Shown here: positions 1-5,233 of the stretch, one piece after another
Layout: each line of letters begins with the position of its first letter
Numbering within the stretch: the first letter of the stretch is position 1
From: an uncultured Alphaproteobacteria bacterium
GTDB lineage: Bacteria > Pseudomonadota > Alphaproteobacteria > Rs-D84
Length of the DNA stretch: 5,233 bases
Reading direction: 5' to 3'
Assembly (NCBI GenBank): GCA_946625925.1
Contig: CAMOTP010000045.1
Coordinates: 1-5,233, forward strand
Translations under genes and position numbers: made by a program
Notes under the pieces: generated by a model
The model's database searches: none
The model's input: the letters and a program-made list of their open reading frames with translations, nothing else
Told to the model about the DNA's origin: nothing

Positions 1-321
1 TTGTCCCCTGGTTGTATTATTGGATACAGCCGGTGTTTCTGGAACATCCGGTATTACTGGCACAGGTACATCTATTTGTGCAAATTGTGCATTTGTGACA
101 TCGCCAGGATTATTTAACTGTGCCAACATATCCGCAGGATTCAGATCCGGTATTTTATCTGGTGTTTGTCCCCTGGTTGTATTATTGGATACAGCCGGTG
201 TTTCTGGAACATCCGGTATTACTGGCACAGGTACATCTATTTGTGCAAATTGTGCATTTGTGACATCGCCAGGATTATTTAACTGTGCCAACGTATCCGC
301 AGGATTCAGATTCGGTATTTT
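1..321 (-). repeat. Tandem 165-bp direct repeat encoding 55-residue units in the protease tail
   Basis: Bases 1-156 and 166-321 match at 154 of 156 positions with a period of 165 bp (55 codons), so the reading frame is kept. The two differences are at 128/293 and 147/312. Both change the protein: Thr297 in the first unit is Met352 in the second, and Asn291 is Asp346. There is no synonymous difference, which points to a young duplication or ongoing homogenisation. Each unit starts with IP(N/D)LNPAD(T/M)LAQL, continues through a Gly/Asn/Gln-rich middle (NNPGDVTNAQFAQ) and ends in a Pro/Val stretch (VPVPVIPDVPETP) and a polar linker. Unit 1 is residues 289-343; unit 2 runs from 344 to the edge. 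More copies may lie beyond position 1. Confidence 0.97.
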
Positions 322-1182
322 TGCAACAGGTGTCGTGTCCGAACCTACACGATATGTTGATATTAATTGTCTTAAATCATTTTCCCAATTATTTACTGCC
401 GAAAATTCTGTTTTTTGATATTGGTCATCAAATTGATAAGCATAAGCCAATTTTGCACCAGCACTATGTACTGCAACCAAATTGTTATTGTCAATAACAT
501 ATGGACCACCGGAATTCCCAGACCATGTATCACAATCAGATACAGAATTTGTCATATGACAGCCTGTATGAATTTTTAAATGGTGTTCCCATCCATCATC
601 TTCGATATTGCTTTCTAATGCGTTATTAAATTCTTGCAACAATCTGGATTGACTTATTGGCGATTCAGAATTGTTATATACTTCCCTGAGTGTTTTTATC
701 TCATCATCTGTTAATACACGAATAAAACCAAATCCTGCATTGTAAACCTGTGTGCCATCAGAACTGGGCATACTACCAATATTATACCATTTTTTTGAAT
801 AATATTTGGGGTCACGAACTTTTAACACAGCCCAATCTAAATCACTGGAATTAATCGAACGCCACTCAGTCGTTTTTACAAGATCCGCATAAAAATCCTG
901 TTTTTCAGAATTTATAACATTGATATCACCATGTGTAACATTACCGTTATTATCTTTTACACAGTGTGCAGCGGTTATAATTAAATTTGGTGAAACGAAT
1001 TGACCTGTGCAAAAACTACCCAAAGCGCCATCTGGTTCCATAGTGACAAACAAATGTACAATTTGCGGATAATTACTCCAATCAACCTCGATACGGCCAT
1101 CTATGCTGCCAACACCAGCCAATACCGGCAGGTTCAGTGTTATACACAAACCACCAATCAACACTTTTCGAAAAATGGCCAT
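1..1182 (-). CDS. Secreted S1 (trypsin-fold) serine protease with repetitive Pro-rich C-terminal tail, partial (C-terminus beyond left edge)
   Basis: A minus-strand frame stays open for 394 codons from ATG at 1182 to the window edge with no stop. Residues 1-22 look like a Sec signal peptide: basic start (MAIFRK), hydrophobic core, likely cleavage after V-L-A at 22. The chymotrypsin-fold domain spans about 30-275. Catalytic His73 lies in TAAHC, Asp116 in DLDWAVLKV and Ser224 in SGNSGGP. Cys58/Cys74 fit the disulfide around the catalytic His, and Cys208/Cys217 may form a second one. Asp218, six residues before Ser224, aligns without gaps to trypsin Asp189, hinting at cleavage after basic residues; but D-T-x-S-G-N-S-G also occurs in V8-like S1 enzymes, so specificity is open. 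From about 289 the tail consists of 55-residue repeats. The protein is probably exported to the periplasm, surface or medium. The start is supported by GGGAG (1188-1192) five bases upstream and a promoter at 1213-1241. The fold and triad are certain; substrate and tail function are unknown. Confidence 0.93.
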   Translation of the reverse strand, partial: MAIFRKVLIGGLCITLNLPVLAGVGSIDGRIEVDWSNYPQIVHLFVTMEPDGALGSFCTGQFVSPNLIITAAHCVKDNNGNVTHGDINVINSEKQDFYADLVKTTEWRSINSSDLDWAVLKVRDPKYYSKKWYNIGSMPSSDGTQVYNAGFGFIRVLTDDEIKTLREVYNNSESPISQSRLLQEFNNALESNIEDDGWEHHLKIHTGCHMTNSVSDCDTWSGNSGGPYVIDNNNLVAVHSAGAKLAYAYQFDDQYQKTEFSAVNNWENDLRQLISTYRVGSDTTPVAKIPNLNPADTLAQLNNPGDVTNAQFAQIDVPVPVIPDVPETPAVSNNTTRGQTPDKIPDLNPADMLAQLNNPGDVTNAQFAQIDVPVPVIPDVPETPAVSNNTTRGQ

Positions 1183-1187
1183 ATATT

Positions 1188-1192
1188 CTCCC
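1188..1192 (-). promoter_or_regulatory. Ribosome binding site of the S1 protease
   Basis: Minus-strand GGGAG lies five bases upstream of ATG 1182. A second purine-rich run, AGGAAG (1195-1200), is 12 bases upstream and less well placed. An upstream ATG near 1209 is in another frame and meets a stop after three codons, so it does not compete. Confidence 0.6.
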
Positions 1193-1212
1193 GACTTCCT
1201 TATACAGCCATT

Positions 1213-1241
1213 ATTATAGTAAAAAACAGAATTTATATCCA
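1213..1241 (-). promoter_or_regulatory. Predicted sigma70-type promoter for the S1 protease gene
   Basis: On the minus strand a perfect -10 hexamer TATAAT (1213-1218) is preceded, after exactly 17 bases, by TGGATA (1236-1241), which matches the -35 consensus TTGACA at four of six positions. Initiation would fall near 1206, giving a leader of about 24 bases that includes GGGAG (1188-1192) in front of the ATG at 1182. The -35 element begins three bases past the stop codon of the upstream deaminase gene, so the protease can be expressed separately from it. This rests on sequence match only. Confidence 0.6.
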
Positions 1242-1244
1242 GGA

Positions 1245-1772
1245 TTATTTTGTTTTTTGCAACAATTCTGCCAACCGCCAAATTTCCTCTGTGGTCATCA
1301 ACCCGTCTTTGTTCATTGTTTTGTATGCAACACCGGCCTCATTAAACATTTGAAAAGAAAATGTCAATTTGTCGCGCCATCCCGGGATTTGTTTTTGAAC
1401 ATCCGGTTCTAAATAGATTATTTCGCGAATACCCGCCTGGATAACAGCCCCCGCACAATTTGTGCATGGTGGCATTGTCACATATAATATTCCCCCAGAA
1501 ACCTTGGTTCCACTGCGCCCCGCATTCAGCAACGCGTTTACTTCGGCATGCACAACAAAATCGTATTTGGTGGGGCGTAATTGACGCATTGGTACATTGT
1601 CATTTACACCGCGTGGAAATCCATTATACCCACTTGATAAAACTTCGCCTGTTGGACTGATAACAACGGCACCGACCTTGGTACTGGTATCTTTGGAACG
1701 TGCGGACATCTCCTGGGCCATACGCATAAATGTAATATTCCATGATTCATTAAATGTAAAAGTTTTTGCCAT
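1245..1772 (-). CDS. Zinc-dependent deoxycytidylate (dCMP) deaminase family protein
   Basis: The 175-residue product belongs to the cytidine/deoxycytidylate deaminase superfamily. The zinc site is complete: His75-Ala-Glu77 (HAEVNALLNAG), with Glu77 as proton shuttle, and Pro-Pro-Cys103-Thr-Asn-Cys106. Residues 26-54 (SKDTSTKVGAVVISP, then GYNGFPRG) match the substrate-side segments of dCMP deaminases. The expected reaction is dCMP to dUMP plus ammonia, feeding thymidylate synthesis in the cytoplasm. Length is normal for the family. The ORF extends to an ATG at 1826, but ATG 1772 is preferred: it has AAAGGA eight bases upstream and yields a typical N-terminus just before the domain, whereas 1826 has no ribosome site. 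The gene is divergent from era and lies 62 bp upstream of the S1 protease gene on the same strand. Action on another cytidine nucleotide or a modified base cannot be excluded from sequence; the family call is firm and the exact substrate likely. Confidence 0.92.
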   Translation of the reverse strand: MAKTFTFNESWNITFMRMAQEMSARSKDTSTKVGAVVISPTGEVLSSGYNGFPRGVNDNVPMRQLRPTKYDFVVHAEVNALLNAGRSGTKVSGGILYVTMPPCTNCAGAVIQAGIREIIYLEPDVQKQIPGWRDKLTFSFQMFNEAGVAYKTMNKDGLMTTEEIWRLAELLQKTK

Positions 1773-1780
1773 CTTGTGCA

Positions 1781-1786
1781 TCCTTT
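1781..1786 (-). promoter_or_regulatory. Ribosome binding site that sets the deaminase start
   Basis: Minus-strand AAAGGA lies eight bases upstream of ATG 1772. An in-frame ATG at 1781 shares its first base with the end of this motif, and ATG 1826 has no such motif, so 1772 is the best-supported start. Confidence 0.7.
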
Positions 1787-1805
1787 GCGTAAAATCTCTC
1801 GTCCC

Positions 1806-1834
1806 TCGATAAGTCGATATTGCCATAATATATT
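1806..1834 (+). promoter_or_regulatory. Possible promoter of the era-queA-M16 operon, with a 12-bp AT palindrome
   Basis: In the divergent intergenic region a plus-strand -10-like TATATT (1829-1834, five of six consensus) is preceded after 17 bases by TCGATA (1806-1811, four of six). Initiation near 1841 would give a leader of about 36 bases before era. The -10 sits inside the perfect palindrome ATAATATATTAT (1825-1836). I found no equally good -35 for a promoter reading toward the deaminase. In an AT-rich genome such matches arise by chance, so support is modest. Confidence 0.4.
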
Positions 1835-1876
1835 ATTTTTGCAAGGTTTTTTATTGCCTTTTGAAAATGGTGTGCT

Positions 1877-2782
1877 ATGGTTTTTCGTATGACAAAGACA
1901 TATTCTGGATTTATTGCAATTATTGGCCCGACAAACGCGGGTAAAAGCACCCTGATAAATCAAATTATGGGGCGCAAGGTGTCAATTGTATCGCACAAGG
2001 TTCAAACAACGCGAACAAATTTGCGTGCGGTGAAAATGGTAGGGGATAAACAACTGATATTTGTTGATACCCCTGGGGTTTTTCGGCCGAAACGGCGTTT
2101 GGATACAGCAATGGTTGGTGCGGCGATGGATGCATTGTCTGATGCTGATGCTGTATTATTGGTTGTGGATGCGACACATGGAATTACCGATACAATTCGT
2201 AATTTGCTAACAAAAACACAAAATACAGAAAATCTGTTTGTCGCATTAAACAAGGTTGACGCAATCAGCAAGGGTAATTTATTGCCAATGGTCGCAGAAT
2301 TATCAAATTTGGCTAAAATCAAAGAAATATTTATGATTTCTGCATTAAAAAATGATGGTGTTAATGAAATGTTAAATGCATTAGCAACAGTGATGCCCGA
2401 AAGTCCATATTTGTTTGATGCCGCGGACGCGGTGGATGTACCTGATAATTTGTATCTGGCGGAATTAACCCGCGAAAAGATTTACAAATATATTCACCAA
2501 GAATTACCGTATCATATCAATGTCGTGACTGAAAAGGTCGATGTTGACCCGGACGGGGTTTTGGATATATATCAAAAAATCGTTGTGCAATCTGATGCAC
2601 ACAAAAAAATAGTAATTGGTCGTGGTGGTGAATTATTAAAAAAAATCGGTACCGATGCACGTCATGATATCCAGGATCAATGGGGGGTAAACGCACGCCT
2701 GCATTTGTTCGTCAGGGTAGAGGAAAATTGGGAAAACGTTGCTGAAAATTATACTGATCAAGGTTTGGAATTTAAGAAATAA
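1877..2782 (+). CDS. era: GTPase Era (30S ribosome assembly factor)
   Basis: The product has 301 residues, the usual Era length. The N-terminal GTPase domain carries G1 GPTNAGKST (17-25), switch I QTTRTN (43-48), G3 DTPG (64-67), G4 NKVD (125-128) and G5 SAL (155-157). The C-terminal KH RNA-binding domain is recognised by VIGRGGELLKKIG (246-258), with the GxxG loop reading GRGG instead of the commoner GKGG. In studied bacteria Era binds the 3' end of 16S rRNA and the 30S subunit during maturation, at or near the inner membrane. It is first in a tight operon, with its stop overlapping the queA start. Neither ATG 1877 nor the in-frame ATG 1889 (product starting MTKTYSGF) has a clear Shine-Dalgarno sequence. 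The shorter form resembles typical Era N-termini equally well, so the start is uncertain by four residues. Confidence 0.97.
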   Translation: MVFRMTKTYSGFIAIIGPTNAGKSTLINQIMGRKVSIVSHKVQTTRTNLRAVKMVGDKQLIFVDTPGVFRPKRRLDTAMVGAAMDALSDADAVLLVVDATHGITDTIRNLLTKTQNTENLFVALNKVDAISKGNLLPMVAELSNLAKIKEIFMISALKNDGVNEMLNALATVMPESPYLFDAADAVDVPDNLYLAELTREKIYKYIHQELPYHINVVTEKVDVDPDGVLDIYQKIVVQSDAHKKIVIGRGGELLKKIGTDARHDIQDQWGVNARLHLFVRVEENWENVAENYTDQGLEFKK

Positions 2783-3804
2783 TGTTGCATACATCAGATT
2801 TTGATTTTGAATTACCACCAGAACTTATCGCATCACATCCATTGGAAAAACGTGATGCGTCGCGTATGTTGGTTGTGGATAAAAATACAGTTGCAGACAA
2901 ACATATTCGTGATTTTCTGGATTATATAAAACCTGGGGACGTTGTCGTATTTAATAATTCGCGTGTGATACCTGCGCGTTTTATGGCAGATGAACACGAA
3001 ATCACTTTACATACATCTGTAAACGATCATGATTGGTGGGGACTGTGCAAAAAATTCAATAAAATCAATATTGGCGACACATTAACCATGGATGACGGCA
3101 CAAAAATCCAGGTTGTTGATAAAGACGAAGAAAGCGGATTATTGTTGCACTTTGATTGCGATAATGTTTTTGATGTGCTGAATAATGTCGGCAAAATGCC
3201 TCTGCCACCGTATATGAAACGCGAAGAAGAGGTGGCAGATCGTGAACGTTATCAAACGGTTTATGCCGATCCATTGGGGTCTATGGCTGCGCCAACCGCA
3301 GGATTGCATTTCACAGATGAATTAATGGGCGAAATTGAAAAACATGGTGCCAAAATAGTAAAAATAACTTTGCATGTTGGTGCGGGAACATGGATGCCGG
3401 TTAAAACAGAAAATCTTTCCGAACATAAAATGCACAGCGAATGGTGTTGTATCACCCCTGAACAAGCGGACATAATAAACAATGCTGTGCGCGTAATTGC
3501 CGTTGGCACAACATCAATGCGCACTTTGGAAAGTGCGGCAATTCGTGCGCGTGAATCTGGGGTTAAAACGCGTGTTATTCCAATTTGTGATAATACAAAT
3601 ATCTTTATCACACCAGGTTATAAATTCGGTGCGGTGGATATCTTGCTGACGAATTTTCATTTGCCAAAATCGACACTTTTTATGTTGGTGTCCGCGTTTG
3701 CGGGTCTGCCCGAGATGAAATCCGCCTATGCCCACGCGGTTGCGGAAAAGTATAGATTTTTCAGTTATGGCGATTGCTGTTTGTTATTCAAAAAGGATGT
3801 ATAA
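2782..3804 (+). CDS. queA: S-adenosylmethionine:tRNA ribosyltransferase-isomerase QueA
   Basis: The 340-residue product is full length for QueA. This enzyme transfers and isomerises the ribosyl part of S-adenosylmethionine onto 7-aminomethyl-7-deazaguanine at position 34 of tRNAs with GUN anticodons, giving epoxyqueuosine, the penultimate step of queuosine synthesis. Family signatures in order are the start FDFELPPELIA (7-17), FNNSRVIPARF (57-67), LPPYMKR (141-147), DPLGSMAAPTAGLHFT (163-178), HVGAGTWMPV (198-207, usually GTFxPV), GTTSMRTLESAA (242-253), TNFHLPKSTLFMLVSAFAG (290-308) and YRFFSYGD (324-331). Its ATG overlaps the era stop by one base (TAATG). Only weak purine runs precede it, so translation probably depends on ribosomes finishing era. 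The partner tgt is not in view. No key motif is missing. Confidence 0.97.
   Translation: MLHTSDFDFELPPELIASHPLEKRDASRMLVVDKNTVADKHIRDFLDYIKPGDVVVFNNSRVIPARFMADEHEITLHTSVNDHDWWGLCKKFNKINIGDTLTMDDGTKIQVVDKDEESGLLLHFDCDNVFDVLNNVGKMPLPPYMKREEEVADRERYQTVYADPLGSMAAPTAGLHFTDELMGEIEKHGAKIVKITLHVGAGTWMPVKTENLSEHKMHSEWCCITPEQADIINNAVRVIAVGTTSMRTLESAAIRARESGVKTRVIPICDNTNIFITPGYKFGAVDILLTNFHLPKSTLFMLVSAFAGLPEMKSAYAHAVAEKYRFFSYGDCCLLFKKDV
3793..3797 (+). promoter_or_regulatory. Ribosome binding site of the M16 peptidase inside the end of queA
   Basis: AAGGA lies seven bases before ATG 3805, within the last codons of queA. The stop TAA (3802-3804) directly abuts the next start, so the peptidase has its own ribosome site as well as coupling to queA. 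Confidence 0.7.
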
Positions 3805-5076
3805 ATGGAATTCAAACCGACATTACATAAATTATCAAATGGTGTAACTGTAATTCTGGATTCGATGGATTTAGAAACGGTTGCGGTAAAAATTCGTTTT
3901 ACCACAGGTTCCAGGGACGAAACACCTGATACTTATGGTATTACCCATTTTTGCGAACATATGTTGATAAAGGGAACAAAACAATTTCCCAGCCGCAAAG
4001 AATTAAAAGATTATATTGAAAATCGTGGTGGAACATTTAACGCATCCACATCAAATAATTTATTACAAATATATGGTCGTATAATTTCTGAAAACACAAA
4101 TGATTTATTGACTGTTTTTGCGGATATGTTAAAAAATTCGTTGTTTGACGAAAACAAGATAGAAATTGAACGCACAGTAATTTTGGATGAATCTCGTCGT
4201 GCACACAGTAATAATACCAGAAAATTCAGCGATTTGGTTCATACAAATTTATTGGGTTTTTCTGCATATCGAACACTTGGCACAGATGAAAACATCAAAT
4301 CATTTACACGTGAACAAATGATGAATTGGTTAAAACAGCGTTTGTCTGCGAAAAATTGTGTGATTGGAATATCTGGCCGCATAGATGACAAAGAATCATT
4401 GTTGAAAAAACTGGAAGAATTATTCAATTTCTTGCCAAATCATGATGTTAATATAAATCGTGAGTTAAAATATACTCCATGTGACAAGTATAAAAAAGAA
4501 TTAAATATAAAAAATGTATGGATAAATATATTGTTCCCATTTATTCGTCCAGATACGTTTGAAAATATGCGGATTAACCTGGCAGAATCCAAATTCCGTA
4601 AATACTTGCAACAAGAATTGACCGAGGTTGTGCGTCAACAAAACGGATTGGTTTATAATATTGGAATGTCTGGATATGGAAACGAATATGATGGCATCCA
4701 TGGGATTGATACCGAAACCGCACCAGAAAATTTGGAACGTGCGGTTGCGTTAATTGCACAAACTGCATACCGTATATATAAACAAGACACAATTACAGAT
4801 GATATATTAAAACGATTTTATAATATTCATAAACTTGTTGATGCAGATTTTTTAGAATCTGCGACACGTCGTTGTGATATATTGGTTAACCATTGGGGTG
4901 ATTTTGGCAAAGTGTATGATTTACGCATGATACAAGAATTTGATAAATCTATAACTGTTGACGAGGTAATATCTGCCAGCCAAGGTTTCTTTGATGGACC
5001 AATGTCGATTATAACATTTGGTGCCGAATACGGCGATATTGATTTGCGTAAAATCTGGACTGATAATTTTAAATAA
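3805..5076 (+). CDS. M16 family zinc metallopeptidase (processing-peptidase-like)
   Basis: The 423-residue product has the size of the short, two-domain bacterial M16 peptidases related to mitochondrial processing peptidase beta. The inverted zinc motif HxxEH is His48-Phe-Cys-Glu51-His52. After exactly 76 intervening residues comes the third ligand Glu129 in ERTVILDE, with the supporting Glu122 seven residues earlier, so the active site looks intact. Around it are GITHFCEHMLIKGT (45-58) and the GGTFNA segment (75-80) of the N-terminal domain. The C-terminal M16 domain (about 165-400) includes the Arg277...Tyr284 pair in VRQQNGLVYNIG (276-287), which in this family helps hold substrate. There is no signal peptide or membrane segment, so it is probably cytoplasmic. 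It abuts queA and is followed by another gene after 8 bp. The substrate is unknown; small peptides or presequence-like segments are typical of the family. Confidence 0.93.
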   Translation: MEFKPTLHKLSNGVTVILDSMDLETVAVKIRFTTGSRDETPDTYGITHFCEHMLIKGTKQFPSRKELKDYIENRGGTFNASTSNNLLQIYGRIISENTNDLLTVFADMLKNSLFDENKIEIERTVILDESRRAHSNNTRKFSDLVHTNLLGFSAYRTLGTDENIKSFTREQMMNWLKQRLSAKNCVIGISGRIDDKESLLKKLEELFNFLPNHDVNINRELKYTPCDKYKKELNIKNVWINILFPFIRPDTFENMRINLAESKFRKYLQQELTEVVRQQNGLVYNIGMSGYGNEYDGIHGIDTETAPENLERAVALIAQTAYRIYKQDTITDDILKRFYNIHKLVDADFLESATRRCDILVNHWGDFGKVYDLRMIQEFDKSITVDEVISASQGFFDGPMSIITFGAEYGDIDLRKIWTDNFK

Positions 5077-5084
5077 GGACGCAC

Positions 5085-5233
5085 ATGATAAAAGATAAAA
5101 AATATCCATTTGATTACAGATATAGCAGTTTGAATTGTCCAAATATAGAACATCGTATTGGCACGTGCTTATCTAGTCATATGTATTCATTTGGGTGTGA
5201 TTTTGGTTGTGATGGTTTTTATGAATCTGATAT
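5085..5233 (+). CDS. Unrecognised Cys-containing protein, N-terminal fragment (runs off right edge)
   Basis: ATG 5085 follows AAGGA (5075-5079, partly inside the M16 stop) by five bases and opens 49 codons with no stop before the window ends. The gene is the fourth member of the era-queA-M16 array. The fragment is polar and aromatic, has no signal peptide or membrane segment, and begins MIKDKKYPFDYRYSS. Cysteines at 18, 28, 38 and 42 (spacing C-x9-C-x9-C-x3-C) and histidines at 23 and 32 could bind metal, but no known motif is recognised and the spacing is not that of a radical-SAM CxxxCxxC cluster. Codon use (many AAA, GAT, TAT, TGT) resembles that of the M16 gene. I cannot name it. Confidence 0.7.
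   Translation, partial: MIKDKKYPFDYRYSSLNCPNIEHRIGTCLSSHMYSFGCDFGCDGFYESD

Noticed and set aside
1..330. Direct repeats considered as a CRISPR array
   Set aside because: The 165-bp unit repeats as a whole, without short repeats alternating with unique spacers, and it is in frame within a coding sequence.
20..418. Plus-strand open frame of 132 codons that also shows a 55-residue repeat
   Set aside because: It is antisense to the protease tail. The repeat merely mirrors the DNA duplication, whereas the minus frame has a signal peptide, a full catalytic triad, a ribosome site and a promoter.
1221..1226. Run of A (T on the minus strand) after the deaminase gene as a possible intrinsic terminator
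   Set aside because: No GC-rich hairpin precedes the T run on the minus strand. The run lies in the spacer of the predicted protease promoter.
1000..1412. Two overlapping plus-strand open frames of 91-117 codons
   Set aside because: They run antisense across the protease N-terminus and the deaminase C-terminus, show no recognisable domain, and the opposite strand has clear family motifs.
1773..1826. Longer 193-residue form of the deaminase starting at 1826
   Set aside because: It has no ribosome site, and its extra residues lie outside the domain. The start at 1772 has AAAGGA at good spacing. The longer form would also leave only 50 bp for divergent promoters.
4239..5153. Several minus-strand open frames of 60-108 codons across the M16 gene
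   Set aside because: All are shadows of the M16 coding sequence, which has the HxxEH-x76-E zinc motif in the plus frame. None shows its own motif or a plausible ribosome site.

Overview
The window is AT-rich and densely coding bacterial DNA. It holds two divergent gene groups that share a 104-bp intergenic region (1773-1876). The Era protein has the wording N-A-G-K-S-T in its P-loop and K-V-S-I-V-S-H-K-V-Q-T-T-R in switch I, as I recall from Alphaproteobacteria. Together with queA, an M16 peptidase and a signal-peptide-bearing S1 protease, this suggests a low-GC alphaproteobacterium, perhaps a host- or gut-associated lineage. That placement is an inference from motif wording and composition, not a database result.

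Minus strand, left part. A 175-residue dCMP/cytidine-type deaminase (1245-1772) is followed downstream by a secreted trypsin-fold (S1) serine protease (1182 down to position 1). The protease is open at the left edge of the window and has no stop codon in view. It has a signal peptide, a complete His-Asp-Ser triad and a Pro-rich C-terminal tail made of at least two 55-residue tandem repeats. The repeats are 154/156 identical at the DNA level. A near-consensus sigma70-type promoter lies in the 62-bp gap between the two genes, so the protease can probably be transcribed on its own.

Plus strand, right part. era (1877-2782), queA (2782-3804), an M16 zinc metallopeptidase (3805-5076) and the start of an unrecognised Cys-containing protein (5085 to the right edge) form a very tight array. 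era and queA overlap by one base (TAATG), queA and the peptidase abut with no gap, and 8 bp separate the peptidase stop from the next ATG. This is almost certainly one operon with translational coupling. It joins ribosome assembly (Era), tRNA wobble-base modification (QueA) and proteolysis (M16). era's common neighbours rnc and recO are not seen.

No tRNA, rRNA, CRISPR array, insertion sequence or convincing intrinsic terminator was seen, and no stretch over 300 bases lacks a gene. The least ordinary element is the repeat-tailed protease. The rest is mainly conserved housekeeping, and I see no clear sign of a new multi-gene system.
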